A stretch of 64,000 nucleotides of DNA. Origin: Spinacia oleracea (taxonomy: Eukaryota > Streptophyta > Magnoliopsida > Caryophyllales > Amaranthaceae). The notes beneath the pieces were generated by a model, which saw only the letters and a list, made by a program, of their open reading frames with translations, did not search any database and was not told the origin of the DNA. A program made the position numbers and the translations under genes. Position 1 is the stretch's first letter; the number at the start of each line of letters is the position of its first letter. This document shows positions 24,401-35,445 of this stretch, one piece after another. The DNA lies in NCBI RefSeq assembly GCF_020520425.1, contig NC_079487.1, positions 10,401,501-10,465,500 of the forward strand, given 5' to 3'.

Positions 24401-27400
24401 TAGTCAAGCACCAAGTCCACAAGTAGTTAGTCGGAGTTGACTCATGTTTAGGCATCAAAGCAATCAAATATCAAATCATGGCTAACACATCTACATTGCC
24501 CATCATCAAATACCAAGAATCAAAACAATTTCCGCTCAAGGGGCACAGGGAAGCATGATATTGTATTCATCGGAACGTATTTTTGTATTTTTTTTTTCAA
24601 AGCAATAAACTACTATACAAAGCAATAAACACACCAAAGAAACACACCAAAACAAAGAAATGCGAAAAGAAAAGAAAAACATACCTACAATGTACAAGTA
24701 ATGTGAAACCCCCCCAAACCAAATCAGACAATGTCCTCATTGGCTCAAGGGCATCGAACCAACTCGATCCTCATCTCCATCATTGACGGCCATGGCCGCC
24801 ATCATCATCATCATCATCACCATCATCTCTGCCACCATGCCCGCTAGGACCCGCTCCCCACCCCCCGTACTGGGTAGGTGTGAAGGTGCCCATAGAACCC
24901 GGAGCTCCATATCCCTCTACGGGATAGGTATACCAGGTAGGGTGCTCATAATCTAGGGCAATGTAGCCCTGCTTGGCATACTGATCATAGAATGGGAACA
25001 TGGTCCTCTGGTGATCAGCTGCGAACTCCTGGAAACCGAGCTCAAGTCTGCTCAACCGCTCATGAATGGACCCCTGCTCCTCATCTACTACCGGGCCACC
25101 CTGGGGCCTCCCCACGTCTCAACTCCCCCTCCTAAAGTAGGTGCGAGGCTCTGGCTGGTACTGGCGGGGCTCTGGCTGTGGGTCAGGCTGTGGGTCAGGC
25201 TGAGGCTCTTGCCCAAATCCAACATATAAGTAATGGGCCTGACCGGGTCTGAAACTAGTGCGGCCCTGAGGGTCAGGCAAGGTGAAAAGCCTGTTTCCCT
25301 CAAACATCCAATACATGGCTCCCGGCCTAAACAACCCATGCTCCCCTTGTAGCTGACGGAGTCCAGCAAAGTAAGCCAAGTCAAGCAGGTTGCTACCCAG
25401 AACTGGAGTCTGGTTAGCCTCAGTAAAGTTGGCCGTGGCCATGGCTATGTGGGTGATCAACCCACCAATGGTAATGCGGGTAGTATGGGTAGAAGTGGCT
25501 ATGGAATAGAATTGAGAGGCCATACGATGTGCAAGGTTCATTTTGTAGCCATCATCCCCTTCTAAAACGTAGCCACCTAGAATCTCTAGCTCCGTACTCC
25601 TAATATTTTGGGTCTCATCCCTACCAAAGATCGTAAATCCCAGAAACCTGTAGAAGACAATAGGGACCGGGTGTTGTATCTTGGAAGCATGCAAATGTTG
25701 CATACTCCCGGGATTAGCATTACTCGTAAGCTTTCCCCACATGGTGCAGTTATTATGGGTTTCCTTAGGTTTCCTACTATAGGTGGTAGACAATCGAAAA
25801 ATCCTACCAAAATCAGCTAAACACATGGTGTAGGTTCGGTTCATCACACGGAATTGAACCGACGACACGGTTCGATAACCATCTCTACGCACATTGAAAC
25901 TACTCAAAAATTCCAGAGTTAACCGTCTAAATGTGAGACGGAGCATGCTATACATGTTTCTCATACCAACACCAATAAAGACACGCTTGACATCACTTTC
26001 AATACCCATTTCATGTAAAGATTTTTGGCATATAAAGCGAGTAGGGATTACCTCCCTCAATTTGAGGTGGATGAATCGTGCTCGTTGCTCCTCCGTAACA
26101 AAAATGACATCCGGAAAATCCGTGTCGGGCTCGAATTGCGGCGGCGGAGGTGGTGGTGTCAGTTCCCGAGCTCGGCTCGTCGAAGCTTCATGCTGATTTC
26201 TTGGTACCCTTGTGCATTTCCTTTGTGGTCGGTTTGCCATTGATGAAAATCTGATTTTTTTGGGGGTTTTTGAGGTTTTTGGGTGAATTTGGGGATTTTG
26301 TGGGGATTGGAGAAAACTGAAATTGGTTTGGTATAGGTTGTAGAGGATGATGAGAGGATGATTTTGATGAAAAAATTGTTGAATTTGGTGGAGATTTGAG
26401 GGAGATATGGTGGTTGGAAGTTTTTGGAGGTTGGGGTTTAATGGAGGAAGTGAGAGAAAGTTAGGTTGAAGAAGAAGAGGAAGTGAAGAAAGAAAGAGGA
26501 ATCCGTTGGTTTATCGCTGAAATCGCGTTTCGCTCGATCGGGCAACATTTCGCCCGATCGTGCGGTTTGCGACCCTTTTCTTCTGATCCGTGCGCGCCCG
26601 ATCGGGCGCACCTCGCCCGATCCGGATCGGGCGATTTGCGAATGCCTCTTCCTTGACTTTTTCACGAAATTTTCCTCAACCGCCCGATCGGGAAAAATAA
26701 TTTCGCCCGATCGGGCAAACCACTCGCCTTCAGCGCCCGATCGGGCAGACCATCGCCCGACTCGGGCATTCCACTCGCCAGACCGCCCGATCGGGCATGC
26801 TGCGCCAGATCGGGCACAGAGAAGCTGCATTAAACTCATCCGTGCGCGCCCGATCGGGAACATCTCGCCCGATTCGGATCGGGCGGTTTGCAGCGTGCTT
26901 GGCCTTGTACGTAATTTCACTTTCTTGAACTTGGAGCTTTAGGCCTGCACATTATTAAACACCCGAACATCGTAATGCCCTCTTCTCGCCTCACTAACAC
27001 CAAAAAAAAATACTTAAACACACTTAGGTATGGGAAATACTAACTAAACACACACAAAATAGAATCAAAAATCAAACTTATACTACTAGAGCGATAAAAT
27101 ACCGGTTGCCTCCCGCAAAGTGCTGATTTATTTCTAGGTCCCGCTCGACCTTGTTACCTTGAATATGCAGTCTATGAGGCGGAGGGATTGAGGTAATGGA
27201 CCTCAACCACTCCTACAGTAGCCCCATCATGGTACAACTTCAGACGTTGCCCGTCAACCTTGAATCGTTCACCATTATCATTCTCTACTTCAACAGACCC
27301 AAACTTGCTTACCATAGTCACGGTGAACGGCCCAGACCACCTAGACTTAAGTTTTCCAGGAAATAACTTAAGCCTAGAGTTAAAAAGTAGAACCTTGTCG

Positions 27401-30400
27401 CCCACCGCAAACTCTCTATGAAAAATGTGATTGTCGTGCCACTTCTTGGTCTTTTCCTTATAAATCCGGGCACTATCATAGGCTTGTAGTCGGAATTCAT
27501 CGAGCTCACCCAATTGAAGTAACCGCTTCTCACCGGCTAGCTTTGCATCCATGTTGAGCTGTTTGATTGCCCAATAAGCCTTGTACTCCATTTCTACTGG
27601 TAAGTGACATGCCTTGCCATACACCAACCGATACGGGGAGGTACCAATAGGTGTCTTAAAGGCGGTTCTGTATGCCCATAGAGTATCATCTAGCTTATCG
27701 CTCCAATCCTTCCTAGACTTCGCCACCACTTTCTCAAGGGTAGATTTGATCTCTCGGTTGGAGACCTCAACTTGACCACTCGTCTGAGGGTGGTAGGCTA
27801 GCCCAGTGCGGTGATAAACCCCATACTTGCGCAGGAGCGCATCCAGATGCTTTTCATGGAAGTGTGACCCTCCATCACTAATCAAAGCGCGCGGAACCCC
27901 GAATCTCGCAAAGATGATTTTCTTGAACAGAGAAATGACTGTCTTTGCATCGTTGGTAGGTGAGGCAACGGCTTCCACCCACTTTGACACATAATCTACA
28001 GCAACAAGGATATACAAGTTACCCTTGGACGATGGGAATGGTCCCATGTAATCAATTCCCCACACATCGAAAATTTCAACCTCAAGGATCCCGTTCTGTG
28101 GCATCTCATACCTCCTCGAAATAGTGCCGGCCCTCTGGCACGCATCACAAGCCATAATGAAAGCCTGTGCATCCTTGAACATAGTAGGCCAGTAAAAACC
28201 ACATTGTGACAGCTTAGCGTTTGTTTTAGACGGTCCATGGTGACCACCATAAGGTGAAGAATGACACCTACTGATAACACCTTGAACTTCCCATTCTGGA
28301 ATACAACGCTTGTACAACCCTTCAGCAGTCTCACGAAACAAATAGGGGTCATCCCAAAAGTAAAACCGGACATCATGTAGGAATTTCTTCTTCTGTTGAT
28401 ATGTAAGATCGGCCGGAAGAATTCCCCCCACAATGTAGCTAGCAAAATCTGCGAACCATGGTGACTGAGTGGCAAGTGCAAGTAAATGATCATCCGGAAA
28501 TGAATCATCAATCGGTGTAGATCCCTTACCATCGTCATACCTCAATCTAGACAAGTGATCTTCAACTACATTCTCAGCCCCTTTCTTGTCGCGGATCTCT
28601 AGATCAAACTCCTGTAGCAGTAGTATCCATCGAATAAGCCTAGGCTTGGCTTCCTTCTTAGAGAGCAGATACTTAAGGGCCGCATGGTCAGTATAGACTA
28701 TCACCTTGGATCCAATCAGATAGGTGCAGAATTTATCCAAGGCATAGACTATAGCTAGAAGCTCCTTCTCAGTAGTAACATAATTAACTTGAGCTTCATC
28801 TAAGGTCTTACTTTCATAATAGATGGCATGTAAAACCTTCTCCTTTCTCTGACCCAAAACTGCCCCAACTGCATAGTCACTTGCATCACACATTATCTCG
28901 AACGGAAGGTCCCATTCGGGAGAACGAATGATGGGAGCCGAAATCAGTGCCTGTTTGATCCTGTCAAAAGCCTCGAGACAAGCATCAGTAAACACAAACG
29001 GGGCATCCTTGAGGAGGAGCTGGGTAAGTGGTTTAACAATTTTAGAAAAATCCTTGATAAAGCGGCGATAAAACCCCGCATGACCAAGAAAACTTCTAAC
29101 ACCCTTCACATTAACTGGAGGGGGTAATTGTTCAATTACTTGAACCTTAGCTCAATCCACCTGAATGCCCTTATCAGATATCAAATGTCCCAAAACCACC
29201 CCTTCAGTAACCATGAAATGACACTTTTCCCAGTTCAAGACTAAATTACACTCTTCACATCTTTTCAAGACTTTAGTCAGATTTAGCAAGCAAGAATCAA
29301 AAGAAGTACCATAGACGCTAAAATCATCCATAAACACTTCCATGATAGACTCAATAAAATCAGAAAAGATACTCATCATGCAACGTTGGAAAGTAGCAGG
29401 TGCACTACACAGACCAAAAGGCATCCTACGATATGCAAAGGTACCATAGGGACAAGTGAAGGTGGTTTTTTCCTGGTCGTCTGGATGTATGGGAATTTGA
29501 AAGAAACCAGAATAACCATCCAGAGAACAGAAAAACTTGTGACAGGCTAGCCTTTCTAACATTTGATCAATGAAGGGAAGGGGAAAATGGTCCTTTTTAG
29601 TAGCAACATTAAGACGCCTATAATCAATGCACATGCGCCAACCTGTGACTACCCTAGTTGGTATCAACTCATTTTTCTCATTTCTCACCACAGTTGTCCC
29701 CCCTTTCTTAGGCACTACCTGAACAGGACTCACCCACTTAGAATCAGACACAGCATAAACAATACCCGCATCAAGCAATTTCATAACTTCAGCTTTTACA
29801 ACATCTTGCATGACAGGGTTCAAACGACGCTGGGGTTGGATGCATGGTTTATGATTTTCATCTAGACGTATCCTATGCATACAAAAGTCAGGGCTAATAC
29901 CCTTTAAATCATCAATACTGTACCCAATGGCCTTTTTGTGCCTTTTCAACACAACAAGAAGTTGGGATAACTGGTCTGCATCAAGTGCAGTACTGACGAT
30001 CACAGGGCAAAGTTGTTCATCATCTAAAAACACATATTTAAGGTTAGCAGGAAGAGGCTTAAGTTCGGGTTTCTTTGCCTCTTTAACAGAATAAACCGGC
30101 CGAACTAACCTCTTCAATTTGGTGCTCTCCGGCTCAGATTCTCCACCATTAAGAGCAAACTCCAGAGCATCCATTTCAGCACTCCAAGAACTGCTATCAC
30201 CTGCAGAAGACTCACAACAAAGCACTGCCTCCAAGGGATGCTCTTTCGAGAACTTGGGAGGCGTTATCACGAGTAATAAAATCAACTACATCTATACGAT
30301 AGCATTGTTCCTCCTCTAGCATGGGAATTTTTAAGGCACTATTCAGATTAAAAGTCACCTTATCATCCCCAACAGACAAAGTCAATTTCCCACTTTTAAC

Positions 30401-33400
30401 ATCAATTACCGCCCCCGCCGTGTGAAGGAAGGGCCTACCTAAGATTATGGGAATTTAAGAATCCTCCTGCATGTCCAATACTACAAAGTCTACAGGTATA
30501 TAGAATTTACCTACTCTAACAGGGACGTCCTCTAAAACACCTAAGGGGTATTTGACAGAACGGTCGGCCATTTGTAGAGTGATATTGGTAACCTTAAGCT
30601 CACCCATATTCAGTTTAGTGCAGACAGACAACGGCATGACAGACACACTAGCACCTAGATCACATAAAGCTTTATCAATAAATACTGTGCCAATGTTACA
30701 TGGGATGGAAAAACTCCCGGGATCTTTAAGTTTAGGTGGAGACTTGTTTTGCAAATAAGCACTACATTCCTCAGTGAAGGCTACAGTCTCTACCTCACAA
30801 AAAGCACGTTTCCTGGTCAAAATATCTTTCATGAATTTAGCATAAGCAGGAACTTGTAAAATTAATTCAGTAAAAGGAACCGTTACCTGCAAATTTTTGA
30901 CTACTTCCCAGAATATGCCTAACTGCTTGTCTAGCTTATTCTTGAGTTGTCGGTTTGGGAAGGGGAGTGCAATAGGTGGTACTTGAATATCTGCCCCCTT
31001 CTTAACCTTAGTTGTAGCCTCATTCTCATTGACTACCTTTTCAGCTTCCTTTTAATCCATAACTATCTTCGGGATTTCCTCACTGACCAGATCACTAGCA
31101 GACACCCCGGAATCAACCTCAACCGGCATAGAAGGACCATCATAATCCCTACCACTCCTCAATGTAATTGCATTAGCAGTCTCCCTATTTTCGGGCTGTG
31201 AAGGAAATTGGCCTGGTGGCCTCCCTGCAATAGTAGTAGCCATTTGTGCCAACTGTGTATCAATGATCTTGTTGTGAGCAGTAAGAGCATCGATCTTTGC
31301 ATCCTTTTCACTTAGAGATTTTTGCATTTGTAGCATCATGTTTCTCATCTCTACTAGCATAGGGTCAGGCTGTGTGGCTTGAGGTTGTGGTGGTGGAGGT
31401 GATGTGTGTTGTCTAGGGAACCCAGGTGATCCACTAGACTGTTGGTTGTAGTTGTTCCGTGGTTGGTAGGATTGTTGATGTGGGGGTTGGTATGGCTGTT
31501 GTGGTGGATGTTGGACTTGGCGAGGGTTCTGGATATTGTTGCTCCTGTAGGATAGTAGAGGGTTGTTTTTGTAGCCCTCATTGTAAGAGTTGGAGAATGG
31601 GTTATTTTGTTTGTAGGATTGAAATGTGTGACATTGTTCAACAGAGCTCCTACATTCCGGTGCATAATGACCAGACATTCCACAACTTTCACAAACAGTA
31701 GCAGGTTGGGCACTCATAGCAGCTACACTAGCAGGTTGGGTAGGTTGAGCATTGGCTGTTTGCATATTATCAAACTTATAGTGTAAAGCAGTCAATTGGG
31801 CAGTTAATTGTTCAAAAGAATTTAAATCATGCTTACCACCCCTATTAGATAGACCTCTAGGATTTCCATACTGGGCATTGTGAATGGCTATCTCCTCAAT
31901 CACCTCCATAGCTCTAGGCACCTCAAGTTGCATGAACCTCCCACTGGCAGCCGAATCTAACAAACATCTAGACTCATTGCCCAGACCATTATAAAACTGC
32001 TGAATCAAGAACCAATCTTCCAAACCATGGTGCGGGCATTCTCTTTGCAAATCCTTGAATCTCTCCCAGACCTCGAACAAACTCTCATCCGCTTGTTGTG
32101 AGATACCTAATATATGACCCCTCAGACGAGCCGTTTTCTCAGGTGAAAAATATTTAACATAAAAAGCAAGAGCCAAGGATTCCCAATTAGTGATTTTCAA
32201 AGCCGCCCGATTCAACCCATTAATCCACAGTTTAGCTTCCCCACTCAAAGAGAACGGGAAAAGTATCTCCATAGTCTGCTCCGGAGTCAATCCCTTTTGC
32301 TTGATGGTGGAACAATATTGGATAAAGGACTGAATGTGAAGATTCGGATCTTCACCTGGTTCCCCACCGTACTGGCGTCTCTCGATCATGTTAATCAATG
32401 CAGGCTCAATCTTGAAGGTCTCAGCTGCAATAGAAGGCATGATCGCCTTTGGTATCACGGACAGACTTGGCTTAGAATAGTCTGTAAGCCGTGGGGTAGG
32501 TGGCGGTAGCAGATTTTCGTCCAGGACCATAGACAAAGACTACAAAACAATGTGAGATCCGGTCTCAAGGAACGTGAGTTCCTTGAGTAGTAACAAACAA
32601 TAATCTAGGATAAGCAATCAACAACAGAAAATAAAACCGTTTCCCCGGCAACGGCGCCAAATTTTGACAGGCTAAAGTCGTATCACCTAATAAAAAATAA
32701 CCTAAGGTCCACTAGCTAGGTAGCAAGGGAAGTCAGGATCGAATCCACAGGAAAACAAGCGTTCTTTCTACTATCAATTAACTAATCTAGACTATTGTGA
32801 ACAAGATTTGGTTGGTGGTTTGTATGCTAAGACTACGAACGATAATTAAACAAGAATGAATCAATATATTAAGGAACCTAGGGCATAGGTTCGCCAACAA
32901 ATAATAATCCAAGACATTGAACAATCACGATAATCAACAAAGTAATTAATTAGACTAGCATGCTCTCTCAAGTCGATACTAATCATAGACTTAGAATTAA
33001 CGGGCTCTCGCTACGTATTAACTCTAATTCCACCTATTGACACAAGCCTAAACATCAAATTGCATCTCTCGAATCTTAATTTGATATTGCATAACTACCA
33101 CAATTAAACCTGCGCAAATCTAATTGTATAGTGAAATAAACCAATCAATAGGAATCAATTACAATGCCAACAATCACAATCATTCAATCATCCCTTCATA
33201 TTATTCATGGATCCCCAACCCTAGAAATTAAACTACTCAAACATGTTGACAATAAACAAAGCAATAATCATAATTGAAAGCATTATTAAAGCAAGACAAT
33301 GAATTAAAATAAGAAACAATACCTATTTGAAGAACAAAGGGGAGTGAAAGCTTGAATTTTTATTGAGAATTAAACTAAGTGTTTTTGCATAAATTAGAGA

Positions 33401-35445
33401 GAAAACTAGGCTAAGGAAAAATAATACTAAGGTTCAATACTAGAAAATAATGTGTCCTCTAAAAATAATTAAAGCTTGTTTATATAGTTTACCAAAATAA
33501 AGCCTAAAAAACGGAAAGTAAATGCGCGAAAAACTGCTGGAGGTTGGCGTCGCCCGATCGGGCGACGCTTCGCCCGATCGGGCGATCCACTCGATAGTCG
33601 GCCCGATCGGACCAAAATCCGCCCGATCTGGCGGTTTGCGAACTCTCCACATAGGCTTCTGGATGACCGCCCGATCCGGATCGGGCGAGCTGCGCCCGAT
33701 CGGGCGCGCGTTGATGAATCCAAACTGCTTCAATTCCGCCCAATGGTTGCATTTCGCCCTCAGCTTCCAGGGCGATTTGCAATCTTCGGTATAGCTCGCC
33801 CATATCACTGAGTCTAACTCCCGGGGCTCAACCATAAGCATCCAAGGCTCCCGAAAGTCGACGATGAAGGTCCCGAACTTCCTCGGGCTCATATAGTGGC
33901 CTAGATCAACATGAAACGGGTCTAAAAAGACCAATTTCTCATAATCAAACCTGAAACTCAAGGCACACTCAATAACACACATTAGTACTAGAAACGGCTC
34001 CTTAGAGCACGTTTGACACATAAAAGTACTAAGGGACGGGGTAAAAATACTATATAAAACGCACATATCAATTACAAATCAATTTGTCGTATAAAAATCT
34101 CTCATATTTGAGAGAAACACAATTTTATATGCAACATTTCGCCCAATTTCAGTTTGGACATAATTAAAATGACTCTATAATTAGTTGCATTGCAATATTA
34201 TCCGCAATAATTAAACGTACCAACTTTACAAAACTTGATATATTACGCTTGCTTTTCTAATTGAAGCCTTTTTTCCACTTATCTATTAGCAAATCTTGCA
34301 TGTACACTAGAACACACTAATTAAGTTTTTATAGTCTCGATCGATAAAAACAATTATAACCCCAATAGATTATTTGGTTCACGTCATTTAACTAAAAAAA
34401 GTCAACTAAATTAAAATGACTTTAAGCACCCATATTTTAATTTATAATAGTAACTCAAAATTGCCAATGTTACAAACATCATTTTACCGTTAATTATTAA
34501 ACAATAAAGCCAAATATACCAAATAAAACATCATGGATTTAAGTCTGTTACAAAGAATAAACTTAAAATACATAATAAATAAATCGCATTTATAATCATC
34601 AGAACTAATTCACATTTAAAGGGTATTCAATGATCACAACAAAGTCACATTTAAAAGTAATCAATAAGCTCGGTCTAGAAACAATTTATAAAATATAAAC
34701 AAGTAAATAAACTTAAATGTACAAATAATAGTGAACTTAAGTGAGTAATGAACACAAAACAATTAATTATAACGCAAAACGGATTGGGAATTATAGAAGC
34801 TCAACAATTAATTAAAATAAGGTTTAGGTTTAAAATAATTGTACTTACGAGGCCTCGAACCATGAGTGTCTCACCGTCTTGAATGTTGACCTCACCCGCC
34901 GTCCGGTGAGCTTCAACCACCACGCCATTTTGTCTCAGAATTTGAATGTTGTTTGGGGAACAGCCCACATGAGAACTGTACTCAGCGTAGACAAGCCCAA
35001 ATAGATCATTGGGGAAAAGCGTGTAGAAGACACCATTATCTCCCACTTCCTCGCTCCTGAGTTGGATCATCCTTGGCGCCGGAAGCATGGATAGTTGCAA
35101 GGGTGGGACCTGGGGTGATGGTAACACCGCTTGCATGTCCGGAAGGATTGATGGTTGCAGCAAGGACTCAGGAAACGGCGACAAATCGGTGGGACCGCCT
35201 TGGAACAACGGTGGTACTGTGGCAAACCCTTGATCGGCCACATGCATGTTGTTTTGGTGAGTGAAATGGTTGTTGTAGGTGGGTGCAACATCCATAGGTG
35301 GTGGGAAGTTAAGATCGAAGCCTAAACCTAGGCTGAAAGCTTGGTTAAATGGTTGTGGGATTAGGTGGTTCGGCGGGCCTTGGTGGTTCGGCGGGCCAAA
35401 TACACCCACAAAGGAGGATATCATGTCGGCGTTACTACCGGCCAT
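21461..35445 (-). CDS. SUMO-like two-domain gene S2 (intron holds an Athila element)
   Basis: The best preserved family member. Exon 1 is 34849-35445 (199 codons, start [11 protein letters not shown]) and exon 2 is 21461-21724 (87 aa plus stop); both borders are GT..AG and phase 0, giving 286 aa. Residues 1-120 are Pro/Asn/Gln-rich and probably disordered. Residues about 125-199 are a SUMO-like domain: [30 protein letters not shown], then [13 protein letters not shown], which parallels SUMO's ELDMEDGDEI end. Exon 2 codes a second, more diverged domain ending ACIDLS, with no di-glycine, so conjugation is unlikely. A TATA box lies near 35532. The 12.2 kb Athila insertion in the intron could stop or reduce expression. 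The fold assignment is by pattern, with no search run. Confidence 0.7.
21834..23206 (-). repeat. Athila 3' LTR (left copy)
   Basis: It is preceded in element orientation by a polypurine tract (GCTTGGGGAGGT at about 23207-23218). It contains a cluster of CCCGATCGGG-type palindromes at about 22720-22845. Confidence 0.9.
24780..26240 (-). pseudogene. Athila third ORF (ORF-1/env-position protein), fossil
   Basis: It starts [20 protein letters not shown] and codes a protein of the Athila ORF-1 type found downstream of pol. Recognisable are a conserved central part ([31 protein letters not shown]) and a tail rich in Pro, Gln and Asp. Its function is unknown. It is sometimes called env-like because of its position, though no clear signal peptide or membrane segment is seen. 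It lies between pol and the 3' LTR, with long non-coding stretches on both sides. The reading frame is not whole. Confidence 0.75.
26520..26900. repeat. Cluster of CCCGATCGGG palindromes in Athila
   Basis: More than ten copies of the palindrome CCCGATCGGG or near variants (GCCCGATCCGGATCGGGC) lie in under 400 bases between pol and the third ORF. The same motif clusters in both LTRs (about 22720-22845 and 33550-33710). The number of units differs between the two LTRs, so the array is unstable. Confidence 0.85.
27172..30285 (-). pseudogene. Athila pol fossil: reverse transcriptase, RNase H, integrase
   Basis: In element order: reverse transcriptase with the [10 protein letters not shown] active-site motif near 29330 and [15 protein letters not shown] near 29400; RNase H ([20 protein letters not shown] near 28690); an integrase HHCC zinc region ([10 protein letters not shown] .. 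CDACQRAG near 28140-28270); and the integrase core ([34 protein letters not shown]). The domain order is that of Ty3 elements. It is mostly open but broken. Confidence 0.9.
30455..32536 (-). pseudogene. Athila gag and protease fossil
   Basis: The gag part at 31052-32536 includes a typical gag core ([40 protein letters not shown]), a CCHC zinc knuckle ([14 protein letters not shown] near 31670) and a Gln/Pro-rich tail. An aspartic-protease-like stretch ([16 protein letters not shown]) lies near 30650. Gag forms the particle and binds RNA in living relatives. The region is broken. Confidence 0.85.
32665..34070 (-). repeat. Athila 5' LTR (right copy)
   Basis: Nearly identical to the left LTR, and longer by about 30 bases in the CCCGATCGGG cluster. 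It starts TGATATGTGCG at 34070 on the minus strand. The primer-binding site follows directly at its other end. Confidence 0.9.

Larger units (their letters stand above)
21834..34070 (-). mobile_element. Athila-lineage Ty3 retrotransposon, near full length (fossil)
   Basis: The element has both LTRs (21834-23206 and 32665-34070), a 5-base target duplication ATTAC on each side (21829-21833 and 34071-34075), a primer-binding site, gag, pol and a third ORF. It inserted into the intron of S2. The primer site TGGCGCCGTTGCCGGGGA (minus strand, about 32645-32662) matches the 3' end of plant tRNA-Asp, as in Athila. By eye the LTRs differ at about ten single bases plus one short repeat-length change. 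At a commonly used plant rate this suggests a few hundred thousand years. It looks almost whole, with a few breaks. Confidence 0.9.

Noticed and set aside
32641-32665. Possible tRNA-Asp gene end
   Set aside because: Only the 18-base 3' end complement is present; it is a primer-binding site, not a tRNA gene.
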